Source of the DNA: Flaveria trinervia | Lineage: Eukaryota > Streptophyta > Magnoliopsida > Asterales > Asteraceae | Assembly (NCBI GenBank): GCA_025506515.1 | Contig: CM046442.1 | Location: 14,933,687-14,997,686, forward strand | Length of the DNA: 64,000 nucleotides | Direction of reading: 5' to 3' | Shown here: piece after piece, positions 46,945 to 58,965 of the stretch | How positions within the stretch are numbered: the first letter of the stretch is position 1 | How the letters are laid out: the number at the start of each line of letters is the position of its first letter | The notes under the pieces: model-generated | Databases searched by the model: none | Seen by the model: only the letters and a program-made list of their open reading frames with translations | What the model was told of the DNA's origin: nothing | Translations under genes and position numbers: made by a program

Positions 46945-47285
46945 GGAACGTTTCCTTCAACGGGTAATCATGTCGTATGCTCCATGATGTTCATACTCCT
47001 TTTGGAGATCCGGAGTCATACTTGCCAACATGAGACAAGACACTTGGACCAAGTCCTCAGTGTATTTCACCTAATTATTATAGGCCTCCTCATCCTCCTT
47101 ATTAGGTTGATCAGGAATCGGATCGTCTAAAATATACGATTGTTCTCTTGCTTGAGAACAATTCTCAAGTTTTGAAACCAATCTATAAAGTTATTATGGT
47201 TTAGACGCTCCTTTTGGAGAACGGTTCTTAGTGATAGTGAGAGAGCGGACGGGATATCATTATTTTCATTATTGTTGGTGGCCAT
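46945..47285 (-). pseudogene. Element 3 gag, N-terminal part
   Basis: Starts at ATG 47285 with MATNNNENNDIPSALSLSLR, followed by HNNFIDWFQNLRIVLKQE, the usual copia gag opening. A stop and frameshift near 47130 precede residues corresponding to VQVSCLMLASMTPDLQKEYE. It ends at the solo-LTR duplication. Confidence 0.75.
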
Positions 47286-48715
47286 CTACAAAATTTAACA
47301 AAGTTCAATTTTAGTATTTTCGATATTATTCATATTTTAATAATTAAAGCCCTTTTAAGTGTCTTACACAATTTTAAAGTTCTAGAATCCAACGTTATAT
47401 TTAAATAGTGGTTAGATGACTTTTATTCTATTATTTAAATTAACAAGGTAGTCAACGTTTTGACAATTGCAAGCCTTTGCAACTTCTAGGGTATGGGATC
47501 GACATAAACATCATATGTGTGATCGACATGTTTATCCCATCAACACCTTTGTAAGCCACATTGTAGGTGATCCAAAACATGGTTTGCAAATCAAGTTACC
47601 TACTTACACACATGTGAGTTTTTCAACATAAGTGGTTAGATGACCTTTATCCCACAAATATGGTATACTCACCTCAAATCACAAGTTCTCTCAAAATGGT
47701 TAGGTGACCTTTATTCCATTAAGAGTTTTCAAGTGACTCAAGTGTTGTGCAAAAGGATGGTATTAAACTTGTTTATAAAATAAATTTTAAGTTTCCATAA
47801 TAAGTTTTAGAAAACTCTATGTACCTTATGTTTGCATGCTTTCAAATACAAGATACCCTATGGCTCACTTTTTAATAAAACCCCTTTTATTAAAACCATT
47901 AATCCTTTTAATAACCTTTTATTAATCACTTAATGATAAAGATCCATCAATTTTCAACTTGTTATGTTTGTTAATAAGTTTGTTATGCATATCCAAATAT
48001 CAAACAAAAACCATACAACAAACAACCAAACAAACATAATCATACAAACATAAGTGCATAACCATAGGCACTAAGTTGACTACACTTGTTTTCCATCATA
48101 AGTGTTGTCATTAGGTCTTTTCTAAGGGTTAACAATGACGCATCATATGTGCCCATGAACTCCTACTTGAATCCATATCCAAATGCTTCAAGTGTCCATG
48201 TCTTTTATGTCCTCCTTTGGGTCTTCATCTTGTGCATCTTCTTTTACAAAATCATATACTAATACAATTTTTCTATTAAAAGAAATGCACCTAATCTATT
48301 TATTACACAACCAATGAATAAATAAATTACAACTCAAATACAAACACAAATATTACAACCCTTTCAAGAATCAAAACCAACATGACAAAATCACAATCAA
48401 CCAAATTCAAAACATATAAGGTCAAGGCTAAGTTATGCACCAAAATATGTATCATATATTACATTCAAGAACAACTATAAACCCCTTTTATTAACCTTAA
48501 AGTTCTGGCCAACATGAATCAAAACTTTAGGGTTTTGTCCAAACAATATAATAAACCATTTGATGTTAATCTTTCAAGGTTTATACTAAAGCATGTAAGA
48601 TTAAACCTTGAAACATAAGGTATTCATTCATCCATAACAAAACAGCCCCTAATGGGTTGAAAAAGTCCATCAAAACTAACTTTTCAAAAACTTTTGAAGC
48701 AAGTATTCCACATAA
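47286..48715 (-). other. Element 3 5' leader
   Basis: About 1.4 kb between primer site and gag ATG, without a convincing ORF. The phrases GTGGTTAGATGACTTTTATT and TGGTTAGGTGACCTTTATTC recur (47410, 47630, 47695). Confidence 0.65.
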
Positions 48716-48731
48716 CCGGCTCTAGATGCCA
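48716..48731 (-). promoter_or_regulatory. Element 3 primer binding site
   Basis: Minus-strand TGGCATCTAGAGCCGG lies one base inside the LTR. It resembles the copia site TGGTATCTAGAGCC with one change. Confidence 0.7.
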
Positions 48732-48732
48732 T

Positions 48733-49670
48733 TGTTGGGTTTTGTTACATGTTTATCAAAGCAAGTTTAACTATTTAAACTTCAAAAACGTAGCGGATAT
48801 AAGTGGTTAAAAGGGATTTATCAATTTGAAAATTTGAACCATATTAATCCAAAACAAAACCCAAGAACAAAGGATCATATGTATGTGAAATAAAATTCTA
48901 TCAAACGAAAAGAACAACCATAGGGTGTTCTTGAAACTACCTTTCAAGAACAAGATGTTGTAGTAAGGATGAGAAGAAGGTGATGATACTTCTTGAATGT
49001 ATAGCCTCCAAAAGAGAAGATCTCAAGCTTGTATACTCACAAGCTCTTCCAAACACCTAGCTTGTTAGGTAGTAGAACACCAAGACCCAACTCCTTCTTG
49101 TGAACCCGAAAATCAGCCAAGATGTTCTTCAAGTTCAACCAAAATTCCAAAATTTTTAGCCAAGAGAGATGGAGAGAAAAGACCTTTGCTTGTGTGTGTG
49201 AGAGAGAGTGTTTGGAGGAGGAGTGCAAGGATGAAAAAATTCTTGTAAAAACCAAGACTAAATGATACCAAATCCCCACAAAGGGGTGGTCGAATATGTT
49301 GTTTGAAATGGGTTCCCCCCATTTTAATTTTTATAAAAATTTACACTCTCAACCCATAAGTTTATAAAATTAAAACCTCTTTTAATTTTATAACATTAAC
49401 ACACTTTTATTTGTTATTATTTATCTCACTTAAATAATGAAACAAATAATTTCTCATGAGCAAATTATCCATATAATGTTGTTCTATTACAAAAGCAACG
49501 TTTAGAAAACCCATTTTCTAAATTGGTGTCAATATTTATTTGTATGATCTCATTAACAAATAAATACTTATTGGTGTTTGTATAACTTGTTATTGGTTAT
49601 GACCCGACTTAGATCATAACGTACTAACCACATCAATCTTGTATGTGTCTTGGGCATACAAAATCCAACA
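48733..49670 (-). repeat. Element 3 5' LTR
   Basis: 938 bp, collinear with 39502-40435 and followed by GTTCT. It contains short chance ORFs shared by both LTRs. Confidence 0.93.
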
Positions 49671-49675
49671 GTTCT

Positions 49676-51150
49676 CTCTTCACCTATGTGCTTTTCCTGA
49701 TATGATGTTTCTCCCTTATTTGAGGTACTCTATTGCAGCTCCACCTCAACTTGAACTCCATCATGCTAGTTATTAGAGGCATCAGACCTTTGACCTTGTA
49801 CTACATATCTATACATCACCTCTTATTATAATATCATAATTCTGCTATAATGACCTTAGGACTTACATAATCCAATCTCCATAGTCTATAGCATTTTAAC
49901 TCCATCAGGATACCTCAAGAAAATACATTTTTGAGCCTTTGGTTCTAGTTTTCCTTGATTAATATGTGAGTACGCTATTGATCCAAACACCTTCAAGTGG
50001 TCATAAGTAGATGCTTTATGGGACCACACTTCCATAGGAGACTTCATATCTATAGCTGATGATGGTGACATGTTTATGAGATAAGCTAAGGTTAGCACTA
50101 CTTTAGCCCTTAAACTCTTTGGAAACCCTGATCTTGAGAGAAGACACCTTACTTTATTAAGCAAGGTTATATTCATTCTCTTAGCAAGCCTATTTTGTTG
50201 GGGTGTTCCTCGAATTGTGTGATGTCTTCTTATTCCATGCATCCTATAAAACTGGTCAAACTCTGTGTTGCAAAACTTATGTCTATTGTCTGACTTGAGT
50301 TTCTTAACTTTCTTCCTAGTTTGTTTTTCTATAAGCACCTTCCAATCCTTGAACTTACTAAAGGCTTCATGCTTGTGTCTTAAGGGAAATACCCATACCT
50401 TACGAGAATAGTTATCTATGATGGACATGAAGTACTTTGCTCTACCTAGAGAGTAGGTTGTTATAGGCCCCATAGATCCATATGAACATACTCAAGAATC
50501 CCACTTGTAAAGTGTGACCCCGTTCAAAATCTAACTCTATGGGTCTTCCTCATCACACAATGTTCATAGAATTCAATATCTAAATCCTTAAGATTCTTGA
50601 ATACCTGGCTTTTGTTCAACTCAATAAGGCCTTGCTTACTTATGTGCCCCAGTCAGCTGTGCCAAATCATTACATAGTTAGCCTTCTCCTTCTTAACAAC
50701 AGACGTAGTGGCTTTCAATACTTGCCCATTATACACATATATGTTGTTACCCTTTCTAGTGCTAGCAACATCACCATGGAGCCTCCTATCACCTTGGCCT
50801 TCCTATTCTTTAGACTTACATGGTAGCCTCCATATTCTAAGATGCCAAATGATATTAAATTTCTAGTTAACTCGGGTACATACCTCATATTTGTTAACTG
50901 AAAGTCAATTCCACCTTCTGATTTCAATGTCACTATTCCATGTCCCTTTATTAGACATGGCTTGTCATCTCCCTGGTGAACATATCCTCGTTCTTGTAGT
51001 TCTAGGCTTTGAAAACATTCTTTATGGGGGCATATATGATATGAACATCCGAGTCTACGATCCACTCATGTTTGATTATCCCTTTTGAAGCCACTAGTAC
51101 GTCTTCACTATCATAACCATCATAGGGTTCCTCTGGTAAGGATGTACCTG
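49676..51150 (-). pseudogene. Element 4 pol, protease and integrase part
   Basis: Protease WIVDS lies near 51060, then in a new frame GCSYHICPHKECF, so the active DSG is split by a one-base lesion. Integrase from 50473: IIDNYSRKVWVF, LKSDNRHKFCN where DNG.EF is expected, and PQQNRLAKRMNITL where AERMN is expected, so the catalytic Glu is Lys. The C-terminal part LKVFGSIAYSHI...KCIFLRYP ends near 49886. Stops and shifts separate the pieces, and the frame continues at 39496 beyond element 3. Confidence 0.85.
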
Positions 51151-51891
51151 GATTGTTATGCCTTCCCCATTCGGTGTTCTTTTTCTTCTTCTCAAGGCAG
51201 TCTTTCTTTAGGTGCCTCTTAGAACTGCAGATGTATCATCTTCTTTTCGGTCTTGATTTTGATCTTGAGTTTGTTTTGGACTTGAAACTCCTCTGGTCTG
51301 TCCTCCCCCTTACGAACACCCTGGTGTCTGAGTCATCACTACCATTTATTTGTTTTTTGAGTTCCCTCAAATTCAAAGATGTTAGGACCTCCTTCATTAA
51401 CAACGATTCCCTACCATACATCAGGGTATCAACAAAATGTTCGTAACTTTGAGGTAGTGATGTTAAGAAAATGATGGCCTGGTCTTCATCCTCCAATGTG
51501 ATGTCAATGTTCTCAAGATCAAGGTCGTGTGATTTTCTAAGGACTTTCCTAACATCATATTGAAGGTGTATAGTCTCCTTTTCAAGTACAACCTGTTTGC
51601 CAGTGACTTTGTCATGTAGAGGCTATCTAAACTGGACCAAATTCTGGAAGCCGTCGTCTCCTTTGAGACTTCTCGAAGGACTCTATCACCTAAATTCAGT
51701 ATGATTGCGTTGTGCACCTTTTCCATCATATATTTCTTCTCTTCGTCAGTCAGATTTGCCGGCGGTTTTGCTTCACCCAGTAGTGCATCGACTACATCGT
51801 GATGCACTAGCAGTGCTCACATCTTCAACCTACATAGCCCGAAATCATTCTTGTTGTCGAACTTCTTTAGCTCAAATTTGGTTAAAACCAT
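51151..51891 (-). pseudogene. Element 4 gag
   Basis: ATG at 51891 (MVLTKFELKKFD), a stop near 51820, then 51807-51463 with the capsid segment NAIILNLGDRVLREVSKETT and SLANRLYLKRRLYTF, and 51496-51236 with DEDQAIIFLTSLPQSYEHFVDTL and a Lys/Arg/Ser-rich tail. A frame change near 51500 and loss of the knuckle frame make it inactive. Confidence 0.8.
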
Positions 51892-51970
51892 CTTTTTCTT
51901 CCCCAAATCGACCCCCAATTGCAATTTTCCTTTTTTGAATCAAGCCAATTATGCGGTATTTGATATCTAT

Positions 51971-52238
51971 TATTAAAAATTAACACCAGAAAAGTATGGA
52001 GAACAATACTACAAAATCGATTTAGAAATGTGAACTAGAATACATGAAGAAGAACGAACAATTTGAGAGAGTTATTCAAACATTAAGCTAAGAATCCTAT
52101 TTATACCATTAATTAGAGAGATTAACAACCTAACTAACAAATCTAAAGATATTACATTTAGCCCCCCCCAAAGAAGGTTCTATTTGACACTTTGAAACCA
52201 AAGCTGAAAATGTATCCTAATCACTACGAATTTTTACA
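51971..52238 (-). repeat. Element 4 5' LTR
   Basis: 268 bp, same length as 37508-37775. Its inner end is TA instead of TG. The adjacent primer site is degenerate (GATATCAAATACC on the minus strand). Confidence 0.88.
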
Positions 52239-53260
52239 ACAACAATAGTCTACAACTTTCTTATTAAACTTCATTTGGTAAATTGACACAATAACATTAC
52301 ATTCGTCAACATTTACAGACCTCATTGAACCATATATATAAGTTGTGAATCGGTGCTTGGGAGTGATACACCGTTTCAATATAGTAGTGTTAATATAACC
52401 ACTAACCCTAATTTGACCCTATCACCTCCGTTTACATAGTTATGCTATGACCCATACAATTTATATAATAAACACATACTTAACATTGTAATAACATAAT
52501 TACATAAACAACTGATCTTGTCGCAAGAGTGTAACATCCATGATCTTGTTGCAAGAGTGTAACATCCACTCTTTTTTAACAAAAGTAATTGCAGAGAGAA
52601 GATTTAAACTAATGTCCTTAAAGTTATGAGTCTTGCGAGCTACTAAGCCCCTCTACTCCGTACCAAAGGGAAGAACTAAAAACTAGTTATACAAGCAATT
52701 TTTGAATGAATAACTTTACCATATACGTACAAATAGAATAACCTCAATTATACAGGATAGTAAAGAGACCTTATATGATCATCACTAATAAGAAATGAAT
52801 AGAAATAGCTGTATTCTAATCCTTACCAACTCCAACATATTGCATGTGGCAACAAACATGCTTGCATGCATGAACCATGCATGAACAACCGTGTACATAT
52901 ATAGAGATTATTTTGTAACTACAGTTTAAAGGATTCTAGAAGCTAATTTGACCATGGTTGAAAGTTGTTTGAGCGAGGTACGAACTAAAGACTGTTTGGT
53001 AGTCTCTTAATGATTACCTCTTAGTCATTTAAACTTAAAGTCTTAAAAATTAAGATGTTACGAAGATGAAAACTACTAAAAGGCTAACAAACAGTCAATG
53101 GGAAAATAGAAAAATTATAATAAACAAATCAAGAAACATGTTTTTCAATTTAGTAAAAAATGGCTGACTCATGAGTAGTGTACCGACTCAATTTTATCCA
53201 ACTAAAGAAAAATAAAACAAAAGTTTTCTTCCATGATTCCCTGTTAGAGTGACTCCTGAA
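52239..53260. other. Intergenic DNA, one 28-bp tandem duplication
   Basis: TGATCTTGTCGCAAGAGTGT plus eight bases is duplicated at 52513-52540 and 52541-52568. CATGCATG motifs occur at about 52865-52885. No gene seen. Confidence 0.6.
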
Positions 53261-53269
53261 AACCATGTA

Positions 53270-54212
53270 GGCGTTAGGTTCGCATAATTTGTTATAATTG
53301 GAATTAGAATAAGAATTGAAATTCGAAAAAATTGTATTTGGAATTTAAAAGAATTGAAATCTATAAAGAGAATTAAAATTTCAAATTCATATATAGTGAC
53401 AAAACACTTATAAATAAATTAGAATTTATCACCCGTTACAAACCACCACCACCTTAATGACCACCGATCATCGCCGCTACACACCATTGACCGTCGTCCT
53501 CGCTGTTGTCAAATGGACCACGACCATCAAGTGCACTCGTTGCCGAAAACTGAACGCACCCTACTGTCCCCACTAACCGATAACGCCCGTCGTCGAGACA
53601 CGGTTCGTCAACGGCGTTCAACGACAAACGACAGATGCGGTGGTGGCGGTCGGGGCAAACTGTGGGAGGCGCTGGTCGGCGTCGGGGTTGTGTGGCATCG
53701 GTGGCAGTCGGGGGCAGCGTCTTCGGCGACAAGCGACACTCGGCGGTTGGGGGCGGTCGACGGTTGGGGTGGATGGTGGCGGTCGGCAGTCAGGGGGCGG
53801 GGTTCGGTGGACGACGACAACGGTCGAGAGTGGGGTGGTCGAGGTTGGGGGCGAGCGGTGTCATCGACGGTCGTTTGGCGGTGGGCGGGGTAGTAGGCGG
53901 CAGTTGGGGGCGACGTTCGCTGATCCTAGTCGACGGGGGTGATGGTGGTCGGTGGTTGGGGTCGTCGGTAGTGTCGATTGGCGATGGGTGGGGTGGTAGG
54001 TGGTGGTGGCGGAGGAAGGGGTCAGTATATTTGAAATCCTTAAATATTTGGAAGGATTTTGAAATTGTTCATTTAAAGAAATTTGATGGAATTAATTCTA
54101 ATTTCAATTTCAGTTTTAATTCTAACGAATTTCTACCAAACAAACACAATAACCAATGAAAATCAAATTCCAATTCTATTAAATTCTATTGAATTCCTAC
54201 ATAACAAATGCC
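53270..54212. mobile_element. MITE-like element with GC-rich core and AT-rich inverted arms
   Basis: A 570-bp GC-rich block (53450-54020; CACCACC-type on the left, GGTGGTGG and GGCGG-type on the right) sits between AT-rich arms of AATTGGAATT/AATTCCAATT type in opposite orientation. The right end read inward is CAGGGGCATTTGTTATG, a hAT-like terminus. The left end (TAGGCGTTAGGTTCGCAT) is only a poor match and no 8-bp duplication is evident. The ORFs in the core have Gly/Arg/Val composition from GC-rich repeats and look non-coding. Confidence 0.45.
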
Positions 54213-55792
54213 CCTGTAAGTTGTTCATGATATTGACTCTCAAGCATAGTATATTCATGTAGAATATACATTGTAATGTGTTTTCGGGTGATATGTTAAC
54301 TCCAATTTGCATATTCACCATTCCTGTTAGATTAACTATCAACAAGTTTTCACTACCATCTTGTAGATATCATTTGATGAGAAGAAAGTCAAATTTCACA
54401 AGTCATGATATCTACTTTGTTAAACTAATTGAATAAAAAGTGATCATATATAGTCGATGCACAATTGTAATTTATTTTTAAAGATGCATATTCCCAAAAG
54501 ATTTAAAGAGGCATGTACATACTAGTCTAGTATAATTTTAGTTTTATCTGTGTGTAATTCTTAGATAAATGTCTTGTCTTCACCATAACGTTAGGTCCAA
54601 AATGTGAAATTTTATAGATTTGATGATAAGAATGATAAGAGTATGTCAGGAATACAAGATCCTAGAATTGATGTTACAAAAATTTAGTTAGATAGTCAAG
54701 TGTTTGAGGTTAGTTCATACTCATGGGTAATGTGTGTATTGATCATATTAGAAAACGTTTTTAGGATTTCTATATTACGACGCAGTGCTCCTTAAGTATC
54801 ATGGGATTGAATACCCTGACCTCCCAAAGGCTTCCGAGAAAATTATTTAGCCTTCCGAACAGTTAAGGGCAACTCCTATGTCCCTAATTGATTGATTCCC
54901 ACCCCTCATCAGCCAAAATGTTAACTTTCATATAAAGAAAATGGGTGAGGTGTGCACCTTAGAGAATATCAATAAGATATATTAAAGGTGAAGTTGGTGA
55001 TTAGAATATCTTGTGTATAATTAATAGGTTTTAATCTATGAAGAAGTTGATGATTAGGATTTCCTGTGTATAATAAATATCTTATAACTTATGTCAATTT
55101 CCTTAGAGATAGAACGGCTTATGTATCAGGCTTAGTATTTGTACTACTAGTCTTTCATTTTTGTAAATAAATAATGCTTCTGTTCATTTATTTATAATAA
55201 AAATTTTCTCGATAAATCCAAATATGTTGTTAATACAGGATTTCGAGAAATCAAGACGTAGTCCGCATATTGATCCTCATCAAAAATATAATGTAAAGGG
55301 AAAAAAAGAAAACAATATAATAGTACGATACAAAGTCCTAATCTTAAGAGCTTCATAAACATATAATCAAATGTGTCTAGATTATCATTAGATTAATAAA
55401 ATAGAGTTTGTTCCCCGAATTATGTGACTTTTCAGTTTGCTTATACTCGACCTCCTATAATAATATTAGCTTATATTGTTCATATTTTAAAGATATTTTT
55501 TGAATCACAATGACAATTTGAAAGTTTTCAATCTAACTTTTTCAATGTGAAGTTATTACAAGGGACATGAGAATAGGACGTTAGACTCAGATGACGTGAA
55601 TTACATCCTCAAGGGTCAATAAAAAGCCCAATTTGATAGATTAAGTCAAACTTCACATTCAATAAGGGTATTATCGTAATCTCATGAGTGGTCATTTTTT
55701 GAATAACAATCATCATGATCACCTTCCTTTAAAAGCTTCATAATCACCACCAGCACCACTTTGACAACTAAAATCAAAATAAACAACAACAG
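54213..55792. other. Intergenic DNA upstream of the RING-CH gene
   Basis: AT-rich, no gene seen. The last 60 bases (CCACCAGCACC to AACAACAACAG) look like a 5' leader. TTTAAAAG near 55730 is a weak TATA candidate. No stronger promoter motif was recognised. Confidence 0.4.
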
Positions 55793-58700
55793 ATGGAAGA
55801 AGTGAGATTATTTGTCAATTTTCATGATAATCATGATCATGATGGTGATGGTGATGATTATCATGATGATGATGAATATTTGATGTATCCATCGATATCA
55901 TCAGGAGAAATCATATTTTGCAGAATATGCCATGAAGCAGAGTTTGAAAGCTCTAAAACCATGGAGTCTCCCTGTTCTTGTTCCGGAACCGTAAAGGTAT
56001 TTAATTTTGTTTAATTTTGTTAATATAATTCTAAGATTACATAATCTTTCATAAAATTCATCATCTGATTATATGATTATGATTTGTATGATCATCAGTT
56101 TGCTCATAGAGATTGCATACAGAGATGGTGTGATGAAAAGGGCAACACCAGTTGTGAAATTTGTCTTCAGGTTTGATTTTCTTCTGTAAATTTGTATAGA
56201 TGATTGATATTTTAAGTAAAGAGTCTTAAAAACACATAAGCATTTTTAGAAATATTGTTTTAAATTTGATACATAAGATAATTATATAACCGTTTTTATT
56301 GTATTTATGGCTACTTAAGATTATCTTCTACTCACTACATACAAGTTTAGTTTGTTACGATTCTCAACTAAAAATTGCTCTTTGTTTTCTCTCTATATCT
56401 GATCATCTTCCCATGTGATTCGTATAATTTTGTAATCGCTTTTGTGCTTAAAATTGATTATATGCTAAATGTCTTGGAATCATTAAGTTCATTAACTTTA
56501 AGTAGATTACAAATTACGAATAAAGTTTTTCTTTTTTTGTTAAATATAAATTTTACTTTTAGTTTATGGTTTGAGTTTCATGTGAATCCTCCGTGTGTTC
56601 CGTGTCTCGTTTTGTTTTCTACAATTGAATATCCTCAACATTCATCGTATTAGCTTACTAATATAATATCCTTGTTTTTTCTTGTTAGTCAGATTATAAA
56701 ATATTTAATTACTATATATTCTTTCTGATCATCATGAAGCTTATTTTTTTACTATTTAATATCATATATAATATTGTTATTTTATCCATCTAATTGTTAT
56801 TGGCTATAAACAATAAAAAAAGTTACATAACTAATATAAATTTAATATTAGTTGAACATTAGTCACACACTCACGCATTTAAAACGCCGTTGATGTGACG
56901 CGATATTATTATTATTATTATTTTTGTAAATTTATGAGTGAATTGTACAAAATATAACATACTTTCGTCTTCTTATTATTGTATTCCACTTTACTCTTTA
57001 GCTCTCTTTTAACATAGCTACGTTTTCATTTCATTTTATGTAACATAGTTACATTAGGTGTGTGTTCAACGAAAGTAGTTGAATTTGCAAGCTAAAGTTT
57101 TCTAATGCAACGAAAGAAAATACACAACATCAAAACCATATATATTATGTAAGTGTATAATCGTATCTCGTCCACTCTCGTATTATGTTTAATCGTTTAC
57201 GTGGTTAAATTGATTGTGCATTCAAAGTTAAACACGTACTTGTGTGCATATACACAATATATATGTGTTTGTATGTTTTTTATACATTTTATACACTAAG
57301 TTCAATGATGTAGAATTGACATTAGTAAATGGGAAAATGGGGTCCAACATAACAAGGAAAAAGGGGTGTGCCAATTGGCAATATATATCTATATTCTTAT
57401 CTCCTAATATTCATATTCCAAGTCCTTGTCATCCTCATTTAAAGCTACGCAACACTCTTCTTATCTATCTTTTTAATATATTATATAATAAATATAATAA
57501 TATAATTTTAAGTAAAAAAAATAAAACATACCTCATGCTAATTGAAAACGACTTGCACTGTTGTGTGTTCAACGGTTCTAGTTATTGTTTCATTAACCAA
57601 ATCGAACCAAACCAAATTAAAAACGGCAAAATTCAAACCGAATAACAAATTTAAATCATGTTCTGTTTATTTTTCAAAGTGAAAATTTTAGCAAGATTAA
57701 ATATTGGGATGTATATTGGTTCAAATTTCTCGGTTTAGTTTTCTTGGTTTTATTATGGACTAAAAGTTTAATGGATCGTACAAATCAAAAAACTCATAGC
57801 CCAATTACGATTTTGGTTTCCTTAGTTTAACTGAATTGAATATCAAAGGAGTTGTAGTCTAATAATATTATTATTTATAGTAATGATGTTCCTCTTATAA
57901 ATATCTGAGGGTTCTAGTTCGATAATACACATTTAGTGTAGATTTAGAAGTAGATTTACAAAAAGTGAGTTAGTCGCTCTAAAGAAAAACCAAATTTAGT
58001 TACTTAAAGCTAAAAACTACTTGACTAAATCCGTTACCAAAAACTGATTATGCAATTCATTTCAGTTTTGAAAGATTTTTGTTTGGTTTTCAGTATAATC
58101 GGTTTGTAATCGAATAATGAACACCCCTCTTTTTGTCAATGTTGCAGAAATTTGAACCTGATTACTCATCCCTCCACAACTCATCCAAAACGACGGGTAA
58201 TTCTTTAATTCATCCTACTTTTTCGTCGTGATTATAACTAATTAGTTGAAATAATAACAGAGTAGTAAGTTTGGAGGTGCCTGAAGTAGAGGTTAATTCT
58301 GCCATTGTGTATCAACATGAAAGGATTATTGAAACTGAGTACCCACAGTGTTCATCTGCTGCTGATACCAGTGCTTCTATCTGCAGACTTTTGGGACTTA
58401 CGTAAGTCTCATTTACTCCTACGTAGGGATCAAAGCAGGATAATGAGGCGCGCGCATGTAGACATATATTAGCTAGTCATTAAAGGTTATTTTCACATGC
58501 AGGTTACCTTAATTCTACTGGTGAGACATTTGTTTGTATTGTTGATTGAAGGATCAGGGAATTACCCATTCACACTCTTAACTGTAAGCATCTGTAAAAT
58601 TCTAACAAATTTTACGAATCAAATAGAATTTAGATTCCATTTCCAATGATTTATAATGAAATCCAACAAACCAAAAGCCCATAAATCCGTAACTAACGAA

Positions 58701-58965
58701 CAAGATGTTTTAATTAGCATGTTATGATTTGTAGGTGTTGATTATGAGGGCTATTGGGATAATAGTCCCTATGTACATAATCATGCGCACGGTTGACACC
58801 ATTCATAAGACCATCACAAGTCGTCATCAGGTTCGCCTACTAATCATTTCTTGTTATAAAGTTGCAGCCTGAATCATACATGTTAAGTTTTTTTTAACTG
58901 ATCCTAATCTTGTGTGTTAGGTTTCTCAAGATAACAGCCAGAGGCAGCAGTATATATTGATTTAA
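55793..58965 (+). CDS. RING-CH (RINGv/MARCH-type) membrane E3 ubiquitin ligase-like gene, seven inferred exons
   Basis: Exons by GT/AG borders and frame: 55793-55996, 56099-56170, 58148-58196, 58263-58401, 58503-58583, 58735-58830, 58921-58965. Exon 1 has a His/Asp-rich stretch (DNHDHDGDGDDYHDDDE) and CRICHEAEFE...PCSCSGTVK. Exon 2 gives FAHRDCIQRWCDEKG and CEICLQ, so the C4HC3 RING-CH ligands (C-x2-C, C-x-C, H-x2-C, C-x2-C) are complete. Exons 4-6 give two hydrophobic segments (VTLILLVRHLFVLLIEG and VLIMRAIGIIVPMYIIM), as in plant RINGv proteins with a DUF3675-like tail. Exon 7 ends QYILI with TAA at 58963. Known: such proteins transfer ubiquitin at membranes. Odd: the canonical exon 4-5 junction is out of phase by one base. 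A total of about 228 codons is near normal for the family. Confidence 0.8.
56171..57569. other. Left part of the 1977-bp intron of the RING-CH gene
   Basis: AT-rich, with ORFs of 92 and 133 codons (56375, 57244) of low-complexity composition. Nothing recognised. Confidence 0.5.
57570..58132. repeat. Degenerate dispersed repeat in the large intron of the RING-CH gene
   Basis: Words such as AACCAAATCGAACCAAACC near the left end and GGTTTTCAGTATAATCGG, then GAACACCCCTC near the right end suggest a short non-autonomous element of the ACCGAA-rich kind also seen at 35890-36425. Boundaries are approximate. Confidence 0.4.

Larger units (their letters stand above)
39502..49670 (-). mobile_element. 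Element 3: Ty1/copia retrotransposon nested in element 4
   Basis: LTRs 39502-40435 (934 bp) and 48733-49670 (938 bp), roughly 95 percent alike over the first 125 bases I compared, and a perfect GTTCT duplication. Order on the minus strand: long 5' leader, gag (interrupted by a solo LTR), protease, integrase, RT, RNase H and a 0.75-kb 3' untranslated part. Without the nested LTR it is about 8.1 kb. Pol is the best preserved in the window, so this is one of the younger insertions. The copia lineage is not assigned with certainty. Confidence 0.92.
37508..52238 (-). mobile_element. Element 4: Tork-like Ty1/copia retrotransposon split by element 3
   Basis: Two 268-bp LTRs (37508-37775 and 51971-52238) flank gag and pol on the minus strand. 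Flanks ATAAC (37503-37507) and ACAAC (52239-52243) differ by one C/T change and are a likely target duplication. Without element 3 it measures about 4.56 kb, normal for small copia elements. The protease environment (GCSYHICPHKE) and gag (ETTASRIWSSLDSLYMTKSL) resemble Tnt1/Tork-type elements. Frames are broken and an integrase catalytic residue is lost. Confidence 0.88.

Noticed and set aside
53513..54159. Overlapping ORFs of 100-174 codons in the GC-rich block
   Set aside because: Stops are rare in all frames because of base composition. The products are Gly/Arg/Val/Trp-rich with no domain, and both strands are equally open.
56375..57645. ORFs of 92 and 133 codons in the gene intron as extra exons
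   Set aside because: Phe/Leu/Asn/Ile-rich products of AT-rich DNA. The exons on both sides join in phase without them.
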